From assembly GCA_977006965.1 (NCBI GenBank), contig OZ345379.1:62001-126000 (forward strand): a stretch of 64,000 bases of DNA. The letters run 5' to 3'. Position numbers and translations under genes: made by a program. The notes beneath the pieces are model-generated. The model was not told the DNA's origin, made no database searches, and saw only the letters and a list, made by a program, of their open reading frames with translations. This DNA comes from Phymatolithon calcareum. Its lineage: Eukaryota > Rhodophyta > Florideophyceae > Hapalidiales. Of the stretch, positions 54,756 to 64,000 are shown one piece after another (position 1 is the stretch's first letter; each line of letters starts with the position of its first letter).

Positions 54756-57065
54756 TTACATAGACCGCGGTAGGCATATGTTATTCCCGTCAAAGATGAT
54801 CGCGTGGTCAAAAAACACACGAGCGTGCTCGACGATAGTCTGCGCACAGTCCGCCGCCAAGATTCTAGCCTCCGAGTTAATACCGCCATCATCGTTGAAC
54901 GATCTATACATAATCCGCTGCTCATCATCGACGTTAATCTCAAAAGCGAGCTGACCATTGCGTAATCCTTTCAGTAGTCGCCCGTGTACTTCAGTTGTAT
55001 CGCGGTCCCAGGACGGAATGGCATGTCCCGCCATGCGCCAGAAAGCATCCGCGACAACTGACATGCCGGAATAAATCGCGCTTAAACATGCATTATGTTC
55101 AAATCGCACGGTTCCGGTGTATACCTTGACATGTTCATACAGTCCAAGAATCGCATGAAAAACATCCGGTCCGTCAACACCCTGCAGATGCCCTGCACGT
55201 CCAGTGTTAATCACCACGCCGAAACAGGCCTCTCCATCCCGAAGAAATGGCACATCCATGCGGCGAACAACCTCGTCGTTACAGCCGGTGCTCCATTCGA
55301 GGGTGAGCACGATGAAATCCCAGTCCGCGTCCTGCTGTGCAGTCTGGTAGATGATGCCGGCAATTCCATCAACGGCGCGCGAATTGCCCAATATCGTTCC
55401 GTCCGTGACGACAACGGCACTATTTGTAGAGCTTACTATGCTTGCAAGCGAATTGCCGGCATACGGGAAGCACGGCACCTGCGAGTCATAGGCATACGCA
55501 AGGACACGCGGAGATGCAGAAACTCCTGCGCGCGATGTTTTGGAAAAGTAGATTTCACCGGCGCCGAGGAATCGAGAGCCCGTTGCGAATGAAATGTATG
55601 ACGTTACAGAGTCTGGAAAGGTCATTTCAATGGCATCGGCACAGGGAAGGATACCTGGCGTGACAAGCTTCGGTTGCTTCCCGAGATGATAGGATCCCTT
55701 AATTGCCTTCAGAATGGAGAGACCATGCCTAACAGACCCGACAATGGTGCCTGCGGCTGCCATTCCATTCACCGCTGGTGGAGGGAATGATGTTTCCCCA
55801 GAAGCGACATCGGTGGATTGAAAAATGGTTGTCAATGGGATATAGAAACCTCCTTCCTTGAAGAGGATTTCGAGAGCTAGCAGCTTCAGAGTTTCTTCGT
55901 CCATCTGACGATGTTTCTCAGTGTACAAGTGGGCGCAAAAGAAACCACCTTGACGAACCAGGTCATCATAAGTCCACACCTTGTGGGTCCAGTCTGGGTT
56001 TTTAGCGCAAAAATCTTCGGACCATGTTTGCATCCAGCGTGTAGGCGGCTTGTCGGCGAAACAAAACTGATGAATCACTCGAGGAATTTCGCCTTGAGTG
56101 ATACAGTCATCTTCAGATACAAATGGTTTGATTGCACCAAGCGGATAGTCGGTCCTCTTCTGGTGGTAAGGGCAGTCGAGGGCCTTTTTGCACTTGTTGT
56201 TTGCCTGCACCCACGCTCCGAGTCCTGAACAAGTGTATCCAAACTGAAATCCGAGGGAGTGCGGAAAGTGTGACACATCGATAGCCGACGGGTTAGGGAC
56301 GTACTGGAAAGTAGCGTAGAAATATTCGCGTGGGATCATGGATAGCGGCATATCGGAGAAGAGAAGAGCCTTGGTGAATGCAAGTGGACCGGTGACCCAT
56401 TCGACGCCGAAATGTGGGCGCTTGTGGTCATATATCTTTTTGATGTATTGGATGATAAGCAAAAGAAGCGGATGCCCTTTCGAAGCAAAGATGATGGAAT
56501 TGCCCAGCACCGAATAGGGCTTGTCCTTCGTATCAGCCTCATAACTGACACCAAAACCAGTCTCTCGTGCATCCTCAAGAACTTGATTCAAAGACTTTCC
56601 GAGGCTAATCATGTCTGCATCGATGTATACACCGCCGTAGCGATATAGAAGCTCAAGACGAAGCAGGTCAGCCTTGCACTGCCACATGGCTTCTCGATCA
56701 AAGAGGTGGCCATTGACCATTTCCTCTTCATCGCGCATTTTCTCCACAGCTAAATTATCCCAAAGAGTGTAGTCCCAACCCTGACCGTGTGCAGCCATGA
56801 AGGAAATACGCCAGGAATCGAGCCAAATGCATGGGGGCTCGCGGTTGCCAATCCAAATCTGGTGGATTTTTTTCGGAATCGGGGGTCGGCCATTATGGGA
56901 CTTGATAAACTTGTTCACGCGTTCGCGCCATTCTAAGGCGTTAGAGATGGCACATTCGCGTTTGTCCCAGTTGTTGAAGCGCGCGATGTCGTCGATACGA
57001 ACGTTGGGGTGGAATGGAAGCTTGACGGAGCGAACAGCGGTCGCAGGCTGGGCGTGAGGAGGCAT
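54756..57065 (-). CDS. GT32-type glycosyltransferase with two catalytic-fold modules
   Basis: 769 codons from ATG at 57065 (the upstream TTG is not used). Module 1, about residues 60-280, has the Gly_transf_sug (OCH1/capsular type) signature: IPKKIHQIWIGN, then LLRLELLYRYGGVYIDADMI, with the metal-binding DxD at about 149-151. Module 2 begins IPRVIHQFCFADKPP at about 327 and runs through LKLLALEILFKEGGFYIPL, where the DxD is replaced by Pro and Thr, so it is probably catalytically dead. The C-terminal 320 residues are of unknown fold. No signal peptide or membrane anchor is visible, unlike Golgi members. Acceptor and donor sugar unknown. Intact, single exon. Confidence 0.88.
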   Translation of the reverse strand: MPPHAQPATAVRSVKLPFHPNVRIDDIARFNNWDKRECAISNALEWRERVNKFIKSHNGRPPIPKKIHQIWIGNREPPCIWLDSWRISFMAAHGQGWDYTLWDNLAVEKMRDEEEMVNGHLFDREAMWQCKADLLRLELLYRYGGVYIDADMISLGKSLNQVLEDARETGFGVSYEADTKDKPYSVLGNSIIFASKGHPLLLLIIQYIKKIYDHKRPHFGVEWVTGPLAFTKALLFSDMPLSMIPREYFYATFQYVPNPSAIDVSHFPHSLGFQFGYTCSGLGAWVQANNKCKKALDCPYHQKRTDYPLGAIKPFVSEDDCITQGEIPRVIHQFCFADKPPTRWMQTWSEDFCAKNPDWTHKVWTYDDLVRQGGFFCAHLYTEKHRQMDEETLKLLALEILFKEGGFYIPLTTIFQSTDVASGETSFPPPAVNGMAAAGTIVGSVRHGLSILKAIKGSYHLGKQPKLVTPGILPCADAIEMTFPDSVTSYISFATGSRFLGAGEIYFSKTSRAGVSASPRVLAYAYDSQVPCFPYAGNSLASIVSSTNSAVVVTDGTILGNSRAVDGIAGIIYQTAQQDADWDFIVLTLEWSTGCNDEVVRRMDVPFLRDGEACFGVVINTGRAGHLQGVDGPDVFHAILGLYEHVKVYTGTVRFEHNACLSAIYSGMSVVADAFWRMAGHAIPSWDRDTTEVHGRLLKGLRNGQLAFEINVDDEQRIMYRSFNDDGGINSEARILAADCAQTIVEHARVFFDHAIIFDGNNICLPRSM

Positions 57066-58463
57066 GCTGAACTGCCGTTGCAAGGGTAGCCGGATAAGAG
57101 CTACGTCGCCCTGCGTGCCTACTCTGTGTTTCTATTAACCGCAGAGTTGAGATTTCCGACGTCAATATAATGTAGCTAGCCGCAACTGCGGTTGCCTCGG
57201 AATCACTAAAACAGTCGTGTTAGTGATTCCGAGGCGACTTGGGAATCAATCGGGATTCCCGAACGTATTTTTAGATATCTATTTTCATTGGCCAAATTCA
57301 TATGGCTCAAAAAATTTGTGCATTGGCAATAAATAATTGGACTAGAGCTTGAAAAGGCATAATCTTGCACCTCACGTCTAACATGTGGCTGACAGCGCTC
57401 CACGACACACCGGTTCACAACCGGCAGGATGGGAAATATCAAACCACCTACAGTATTATAGGAAAGTTGCCCCAAGCGTCAGCAGATGAGTTGGTAACTT
57501 TTAAATAAAAATCAGCCTTTCTTTCTTTCTTGTTGAAAGAACTGTACCCGCTGTATGTACTGCAGACGGACAGTTGAAGAATAAAAGTAGTTACTAAGAC
57601 GCAGAGGCCAATCGAATATATAAACGTTCCATTTGGTCGAGATGACATACGCAATTCTAAGCCGTCGGGAACATAATCTCATAGAAAACAGAACCAGACA
57701 GAAAGACGGAACCAGCACGATACCCTAAAGTTCTTGGCGGAGACACTCACCACAGAATTTCGTGTGTCTTCAACGTCACCCCGCATTCTGCCCCCGGAAA
57801 ACTGCGACTGATACACATTAGACTGTAAGATAGCACACGGCATGGCGGAAGTACGAAGTACAGGAGTTGCGATCGCACAGTAGACCACGTAGGGTCATGT
57901 CGGAATTGCACTCTTTCAGAATTGTGTTTTTGCTATTATACAGTAGATCTTGTTGAAAAGGAGCTCTCCGTCTCTCGTAGCAACCCTTTGGGCAGTCTGC
58001 AGAGGCGTTTCCCATGTCTATGCCTTCCGTAAACAACGGGCTACATTATCGCATGTGATTTATTATAATGTTGTTCCTATCGTTCCCTTTGTAGACCCAT
58101 CGCTTCCAAAACTCCTGTAGCCGTTCGGTTTACTAGATAACTTGACCTCACAGTTAAGACTCAAATCTTTGGATTCGTTGTCTGCGTTTTCCTAGAAGCT
58201 CAATGACACTGTAATCGATTGCAGCACTGCTCGAGGAAAACCAGAGGAGAAAAATCAAGATTGATCGGTGTGAGTAGACTGGGGTAACTCCAGTCTACCA
58301 GTGGAGTAACCTAACGAGTGCAGGTACGAAGCGTCCGGCTATAAGATGGCCGCAGTAGTAAATAGTGGTAGATGAATCAATACTACCAAGGATTATATTG
58401 AAAAGAAGCAGCGATAACTCGCAACAAAGAACGAAAAGAAGAAGTTTCCTTACAGCCGATTGC
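57066..58463. other. Intergenic, includes a stem-loop
   Basis: Upstream of the GT32 gene. A 15-bp-arm stem (57194-57208 with 57221-57235, GCCTCGGAATCACTA) lies 130 bp from the start codon. The rest shows only short open stretches. Confidence 0.45.
57194..57235. repeat. Perfect 15-bp inverted repeat upstream of GT32
   Basis: GCCTCGGAATCACTA and its reverse complement around a 12-bp loop. It could be a regulatory operator or a small element's footprint. Confidence 0.85.
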
Positions 58464-58475
58464 AATTCTTTCCGA

Positions 58476-58768
58476 CCACCTGTGGTATAGTGGTAAAACT
58501 GCCTCCGTGCACCTGTGCGCATATTTCGGTATGATACAGGCAGGAATGTTGAGGTCGCCGGTTCGAGTCCTGTCACAAGCAAGAATTGAATTAACGTTCC
58601 GCAAAGGGCACACGGATGTCGCCGTGGAGTGGTGTGCAGCAGTACTAGCGCGAAGCAGATACGCGAGTACCAGGAATGGATCCATATCAGGAGCATTTAG
58701 AGGACCCCTAGATGTTGAATAATGTACACTTTGTGTAATTCGAATAACCTGCAATAAACAAACAAACA
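58476..58768 (+). mobile_element. tRNA-derived SINE
   Basis: Flanked by a perfect 12-bp duplication AATTCTTTCCGA (58464-58475 and 58769-58780). The head holds RNA polymerase III promoter boxes: an A box TGGTATAGTGG near 58483 and a B box GGTTCGAGTCC at 58560-58570, spaced as in a tRNA with an enlarged anticodon region. It ends in a tail of AAAC repeats (AATAAACAAACAAACA). The acceptor stem does not pair, so it is not a working tRNA gene. The A box resembles tRNA-Gly. Confidence 0.9.
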
Positions 58769-58785
58769 AATTCTTTCCGAAACGC

Positions 58786-58823
58786 TATTTACATAATTTG
58801 TTTATAAACAAATTATGTAAATA
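58786..58823. repeat. 38-bp perfect palindrome
   Basis: Starts TATTTACATAATTTG and reads identically on both strands, centre TTTATAAA, five bases after the SINE's right duplication. Confidence 0.95.
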
Positions 58824-59180
58824 TAAATAAAAAATTAAATTTTATTGAGTCTCATCTTGTGCCGAATGTGCGTGCACCCACATGTTACTTGACTTAGCGT
58901 AGCTCTTTTGTTACGTGTGGTCTTCTTACACAAACCTCAAGTCGTACGCTCTTGTCGAGAGGAGGATCAATTCTTCAAAGACATGATCGAAATCCCGCAC
59001 ACAGCCCCTCTTAAATCTTCTTAGCATGGTTCAGATGAACACTAAAGTTCATCAATTCCTTCAACTCGAAGTGCAGACTATTGCAAACCTACGCGTCGTT
59101 CTTGGTCGCGTACTTTGAATATTTTATTGTTGTGCACGATACACCTTTTTTAGAGCAAATTGGCAACTATTGCACACTCT
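58824..59180. other. Non-coding gap after the palindrome
   Basis: A/T-rich at the left (AATAAAAAATTAAATTTTATT); no gene or motif recognised. Confidence 0.4.
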
Positions 59181-59825
59181 CTACGCGTTCTCTCTTCCTA
59201 CCAGGTTCCTGCTCAGGGTCTCGGCCAGTGATCTGGATGTCTGTCCATTGCTTCTTCTAACGATGTCAACTCTTCCGGTGTCCAGGTAGGCTTCAAAAGG
59301 GTGTTGCGGACCAAGCTCATCCATTGTATACCAGGGTTGGGTCTCCAGGAAGCCTCCCAATACACCAGAACATTTCCACCGCCTGGTGCCGTTCGCTTCG
59401 GAGGCCAAGGCCCGGGCTTTCCCTGCACCATTCGTTGATCGGGATGCATCGCTTTCTTACACGTTCTATTTCTCGAGCTCTCGACTCCTCTGCAAGGTCC
59501 TTCAGGGGGGTTGCACCAATTCCCGACGGACAGCCATTCTGCAGGGTTTCGAGGTCTTGTGTCACCATCCAGATTCGTCCGGGAAGAGGTCCCCCTCCTT
59601 GTTCCTGACTTTGATACGTAGCCGGTTCTGCAGATTTGACAGTTCGAGGTCTCCCCGTTCCTTGGCTGTGGGCATTCCGAGGAGGGCCTGGAAACGTTCG
59701 CTGGTTCCTGCGGATATTTTCCTGAGCAAAAGCAGAGCAGGGCTGTTGGGGCTCAGGTGGATCCCGTATTCAGCTATTGGGCGGAGGAATGTCATGTAGA
59801 GCTTCATACCACGTCGCGGATTCAT
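59181..59825 (-). pseudogene. LINE (non-LTR) polyprotein C-terminal fragment
   Basis: The upstream part (59562-59825) reads YMTFLRPIAEYGIHL, then FQALLGMPTAKERGDLEL, the post-catalytic RT thumb motif of LINEs. A shifted frame (59317-59568) continues with AVEMFWCIGRLPGDP, like the WxxGxFPxxP step before the zinc ribbon. The catalytic domains are not present. 5'-truncated and decayed. Confidence 0.65.
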
Positions 59826-61193
59826 ACCAGCACCGTTGAAATCGACGCTCTGGAGTTCTCGAAGCCGCCTGCGCTTGGTAGCAGTCTACAAAAAGGAGAT
59901 TGACTTATTACAAGGACTTCTCCAGTATATAGTCAAGACCTCAAAAAGAATATTTATTGAAGCGAGGGAACTGTTAATCGGCGTGTTCTATCTTTACTTG
60001 TTGGGTGGGAACCAGAGGTCAAAGCCATATCTTGGTCGGGGCGAACGAGTACAGTACTTGCGTTGCGAAAAGCTCGAATTGTAGAGAGCGGTTTGCATGC
60101 AGATATTGCAGTGCAGGATCTGAAAGAAGGGGGCGTCGTTGGCTTTTTGGCACTGCTGCAAGTTTGTGCATGGTGTGAACCTTTACGGTATTTTGCTCGC
60201 ACGAGCAATGTGCCTTGTTTCGTCTTGCGTTGCATGAATCATGCGCCCGCATTATTGGAAACATTTAGTGTCTTATTTACACTACATACCAGTACAGTGC
60301 TGTAGCACTGTATACAGTAGAGTACAGTAGAGAGTGGAAAGTGCAGTAGTAATGTTGCTTGCGGTGTTGTCCAAGCAGATGATGCGGAGCAGAAATTGTA
60401 AAGTTTATTACTGTGCTGTATTTTGCTTGAAAAAATTGATGCCTTGGAATACAGATTGCATCGAACGGACTGCATTTCATGCCGTCATCATGCTCCAAGC
60501 AGCGCTCTGCGTCGTCACGATGATCGTGAGTTCGGCTGCGCATCGATAGAGTATGATACGTAGAATACTATTTCCCAACAATTCGTTCTCATCTTTGAAA
60601 CTTCCTCACCACTTTTGATCACCAACCACGCGACGCACAATGCTCATGTCCGCTAATGGCCAAAGCATGCCTTTAAGAACGACAGCTGATCACTTTGGGG
60701 GCAGTCGATCCCGACAGACATATGTGTGTTGCCTCACATTAGATATTAGTTCTATGACACTATCCGGCAACAGGACATTACGGTGACACTCCTTCGAACG
60801 ATTTCGAACTAAAATTAAGACCAGAATTCCTGTCCATTATTCTAGCGCAAGCACGTTTAATCAATGCTGCGTGTGCACCAGCAGGAGATCTACTACACCA
60901 GCTATGATGGAGGTACAAGTGCTGGAAGTGCAGTAGTGGTACTGTACTGTATGTCATCGGATTGAAACCGCCAGCAGCCGCCGCTCTTTTTGCACCCCAC
61001 TGTCGCACGACGAGCGTCGACGGCCGCTTCAAGGCTTACAGAAGTACTGTATCATACGGTGCTCATCACGGCGTTCCAGATGACGACACGTGCTTCCAGC
61101 CTAAAAAGCGGTGCACTCGCTCAGCATTTAAAGGCGACTTGGTGTCTGCTTATTGGGCTTTACTGAACACTTGGACTGTACCTCTGTGGGTGA
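59826..61193. other. Intergenic; TACAGTA-rich
   Basis: No gene recognised. Contains a hairpin ACAGTGCTGTAGCACTGT at about 60294 and a cluster of TACAGTA/TACTGTA motifs (60050, 60295-60330, 60945, 61045). Confidence 0.4.
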
Positions 61194-61201
61194 TTCACCG
61201 C

Positions 61202-61721
61202 TAGGAAGGAGTATCAATGAATTTCTCAGAACTGATAGAACTGTTGATATATTCCTCCAAAACACTGATATTATATCAATAATATGATAGAATATCAATC
61301 GAAAACGCTGAAGAACTGATATTCCTATAAACTATTCGTTGATATATCACTGAGTATCAATTGCCAGCAATGAATATCTTGGTTTGTCGGAAAGCAACAC
61401 GTGGCTGACGAATCGTCAATGTAGATGTTTTTGAAACAAAGATCAATTTTTCTTGCAGCATCAATGCACGGAGACCTAGGACCGAACGTCCAGAGGCCTG
61501 GCCTCCGGACCCCGGTGACTGATACTTAGGACCATTCAAGTGTCATACCTTCTAGCGGAAGTAAAAAGTACAGAATCGACACGTGTCGTCGAGAACGCGT
61601 CTGGTTGTCAGTCCTGCAGTTGATACTTTTGGAAAGTTCTGATATTCATTGATATTGCATAAAAGAGACTGGTAATCAACTACTCAGTATTTGTATTCTT
61701 GAGTATCGATGTTCCTTCCTA
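61202..61721. mobile_element. MITE with hAT-type 8-bp target duplication
   Basis: Flanked by TTCACCGC (61194-61201 and 61722-61729). Ends TAGGAAGGA inverted (61202 onward; TCCTTCCTA ending 61721), with further matches inside. The interior is A/T-rich, full of GATAT and TATCA motifs, and has no coding capacity, so it must be mobilised in trans. Confidence 0.75.
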
Positions 61722-61729
61722 TTCACCGC

Positions 61730-63299
61730 GACGATTGCTGCATTGGCTGGCAGCATACCTCATGGGGTTGCATCTGAAACAAGCAATTCTTCGCCACTGA
61801 CCCGAATTCAATCATTGCGAGCACCGCAGCAAGGCCGACGCAATCGGGTGCTACTCTCAAAGAATCCTCAAATGAATGTCAGGAAGCCCTTTACAGTCTG
61901 TTTTCGCTCCTCCGTCTGCTAGAACGAGGACGACGTGTGAAGACGTATGAGGGAAACTGGGCACTGATTGGATGCATCACAGTGTGTATTTTTACCACTA
62001 CAGTATCGTATTGAGGTCAAACCGGTTGAGTACGAGCCAAACGAAAACTGATCTCGATAATTCGTTTCAATGACCTTTCTTTTCTCTGGTCTTCACCTCG
62101 TCCTTCGATTCGCTCCTCTCACAGCGCAATTCTTTTATTTCTCGTTCCTATCGTCATCTGATAGCGGAATTACTGCACAATTGTTCGCGCACATGCTTTC
62201 ATCTGACGACCCAAGCGCCCGCCCGCAATCGCATTCCGAACGTCATGGAGAAATAATGAGCTCTTCGCACTGTTAGAGTGCTTGGGCGTCCAAATGGCGC
62301 AGCCATCAATAAGAGCTTATGTCCCTTACAAGGAGGAACGATCGGGTCCGCGCGTTGAGAGGCGGTTTACGTGGGTGAAAACTGATTTTAGGTGCGCCAT
62401 ACTGTACGTAGGCTGAATCCTACTTGCAGCCATCCCACCACGTTCTTAATTCCAGCAGCATGCATTTTGGTACGCAACAGCAATTACTATAAACGACCAC
62501 TCATCGAGCGATCGGTCCGCCAATACTCCCGCACCCGAGTTCCAAGATCCATCTGTTCCACCAAATAGTAATCTCATAGTGCTCTCCTGCCGAGGGCCAA
62601 GAATTCGTCTTTTCATCTCGGGTAAACTTTATATTGGCCCCGCCGTGCGAGAAACGAAACCATTTACAGCCGCCGTCGCCCACGGACAGCTTGTGTTGAA
62701 AAATAACTATTTTTCAACAATTGCTGGCAATCTGGATTCTATTTTTTGAAAGTTTTTCACAACCTTGACCGCCATCATCGAGCAGTGAAGGTTTCCTGGC
62801 CCGACTCACGGACCTTCTCTCCGCACGCAACAAAATCAACAGAAAATCAGATGCGGTATGACCACACGGCACCCACGCACGCACGCACAGCAGCCGCTAG
62901 TTGCTCGTGCCAATTACACGTTGCTGACGCACCCCACAGCGCCGTGTGATTGCCGGTCAACCTTTGACTTTTGGCGCCGTTTCCATTCCTTTCCAATGAA
63001 ATTATGGAATTGCACGCACAATTGACTTGCAAATTCTGCCGCGAAGGGAGAGGCAATGGGTATTACTCACCCCCCCCCACCCCCCTCCGCCTTGCCGCCC
63101 AATTCCACGACAAACATCCCGCGTTCACCCAACAGCACCGACTTACTACTCTTTGCTACTACCCAAAACATCCTACTCAACTCATCCCTCCCACCCACAA
63201 CCTCAACATCTCTTCCCTAACTCATTCTCATCGCCACCCAGCTCACATCGCCTTCCCCATCATCATCGTCAATTGCTTTCGTCACGTCTCTTCGTCATC
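61730..63299. other. Intergenic before the last gene
   Basis: No gene recognised. Includes a 26-bp palindrome (62694-62719), an ACGC tandem (about 62875), and a C-rich tract (63068-63090) leading to the pyrimidine-rich 5' region of the gene at 63300. Confidence 0.45.
62694..62719. repeat. 26-bp palindrome
   Basis: TGTTGAAAAATA and its exact complement around a 2-bp centre (AC). Perfect. Confidence 0.9.
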
Positions 63300-64000
63300 A
63301 TGTTGGAGTATGGTCCGTTCTGGGATGAGGAATGTCTCCGAGGCGAGATCGCCCCAACTCGCACCCGCGAGCAATCTCTGTTCGATACTGACCTCTTCTG
63401 CGATGAGGAAACACTCGACTCCATAGTTCCAGATACCAATTCATCTTTACCGCCCACTTCGATTCCCGCGCAACCTGCAGCAATGCTGCCGCTCTCCCCA
63501 TCGCATTATCCATGCAACGGCGTGGATTCCCTCCCCTATCCACACAACGAAGAAAACTCGCTTCCCTCCATAAGCCCATGGCGGACATTCATGGACGACA
63601 GCTGCCCGTTTCGTCGTCGTGTCAAGGTTACAATAACTCCCAATCGCAAACGCCAATACCAATCCACCATCAACTCCACTGACCACACCCCCTCCCCTTC
63701 CGCCGTTCCTTCGGCAAAACGCAAGCGTCGCTCTGGTGCCAAGACATCAAGAGGCACATCGCCAACCAAGACGCAGGCTGTACTTCACTTTCCGCCAATG
63801 TTTGGCGCGCCGACTGTTCCACGCCGCCTTCGCATTCAACTTCCTAATTGTTCTGACCGCGTCGATCTTGAAAGCAGCGACGTCCTTTCCCGTCCCTCTG
63901 GTGCTTCGCATGTCGCGCGAAGCGCTGTCCCCAAAATGGAAGCTGAATTGTTGGCACCTACTGCATTCAGTCGTGGATTGCAACCAGAGCATGACCTTCA
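63300..64000 (+). CDS. Uncharacterised nuclear-type protein, 3' end outside window
   Basis: ATG at 63300, open for 233 codons to the window edge. N-terminus MLEYGPFWDEECLRGE; Pro/Ser-rich and probably disordered. Basic cluster PSAKRKRRSGAK near 139-150 is a likely nuclear localisation signal. SPWRTFMDD and PFRRRVKVTITPNRK could be short binding motifs. No domain recognised. The upstream 230 bp are C/T-rich with no ATG close by, supporting this start. Confidence 0.65.
   Translation, partial: MLEYGPFWDEECLRGEIAPTRTREQSLFDTDLFCDEETLDSIVPDTNSSLPPTSIPAQPAAMLPLSPSHYPCNGVDSLPYPHNEENSLPSISPWRTFMDDSCPFRRRVKVTITPNRKRQYQSTINSTDHTPSPSAVPSAKRKRRSGAKTSRGTSPTKTQAVLHFPPMFGAPTVPRRLRIQLPNCSDRVDLESSDVLSRPSGASHVARSAVPKMEAELLAPTAFSRGLQPEHDL

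Noticed and set aside
58500-58600. Possible functional tRNA gene with intron
   Set aside because: A and B boxes fit, but the acceptor stem does not pair and the T stem has a mismatch; the flanking duplication and tail make it a SINE.
58295-58769. Minus-strand frames containing CDRTRTGDLNIPA
   Set aside because: This peptide is the familiar antisense translation of a tRNA-like B box region, not a protein.

Overview
This is a nuclear chromosome segment from an intron-poor eukaryote. The recognisable housekeeping genes (MCM6, XPG/RAD2, a two-module GT32 glycosyltransferase) are typically eukaryotic in domain content, yet each is one uninterrupted reading frame. Compact single-exon genes scattered among transposon-rich DNA resemble some red algae, but I cannot fix the lineage from sequence alone.

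Layout. At 1-10.7 kb lie three genes: MCM6 (5' end outside the window), a convergent XPG nuclease, and a Tudor-like nuclear protein. From 12.5 to 41.2 kb is a transposon graveyard with readable nesting. It holds a Ty3/gypsy remnant, a piggyBac copy with a hAT element inserted in it (perfect 8-bp duplication), a nearly perfect 235-bp inverted repeat, and degenerate Ty1/copia copies. A second hAT follows, itself split by a Tigger/pogo-like element, then a LINE 3' end, a head-to-head repeat palindrome, a Fanzor (eukaryotic TnpB-like RNA-guided nuclease) split by a third hAT, and a nearly complete piggyBac. From 41.2 to 48.5 kb nothing is intact; the one recognisable piece is a decayed TruC/RluA-type pseudouridine synthase. 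At 48.5-57.1 kb are four apparently intact genes: an acidic Ser-rich protein, an SRA-YDG/HNH protein resembling bacterial modification-dependent restriction enzymes, an uncharacterised protein, and the GT32 protein. At 57-63 kb are a tRNA-derived SINE with a perfect 12-bp duplication, a LINE fragment, a hAT-type MITE and several long palindromes. The last gene starts at 63,300 and runs off the window.

Most notable points: (1) a Fanzor pseudogene with its RuvC and zinc-finger residues still visible, whose frame is restored exactly if the inserted hAT is removed; (2) an intact SRA-HNH gene, a prokaryotic immunity architecture, in a eukaryote; (3) transposon inactivation that repeatedly looks like C-to-T or G-to-A change, in a locus that also carries a predicted modified-cytosine-reading nuclease. 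Any functional link between these is inference.
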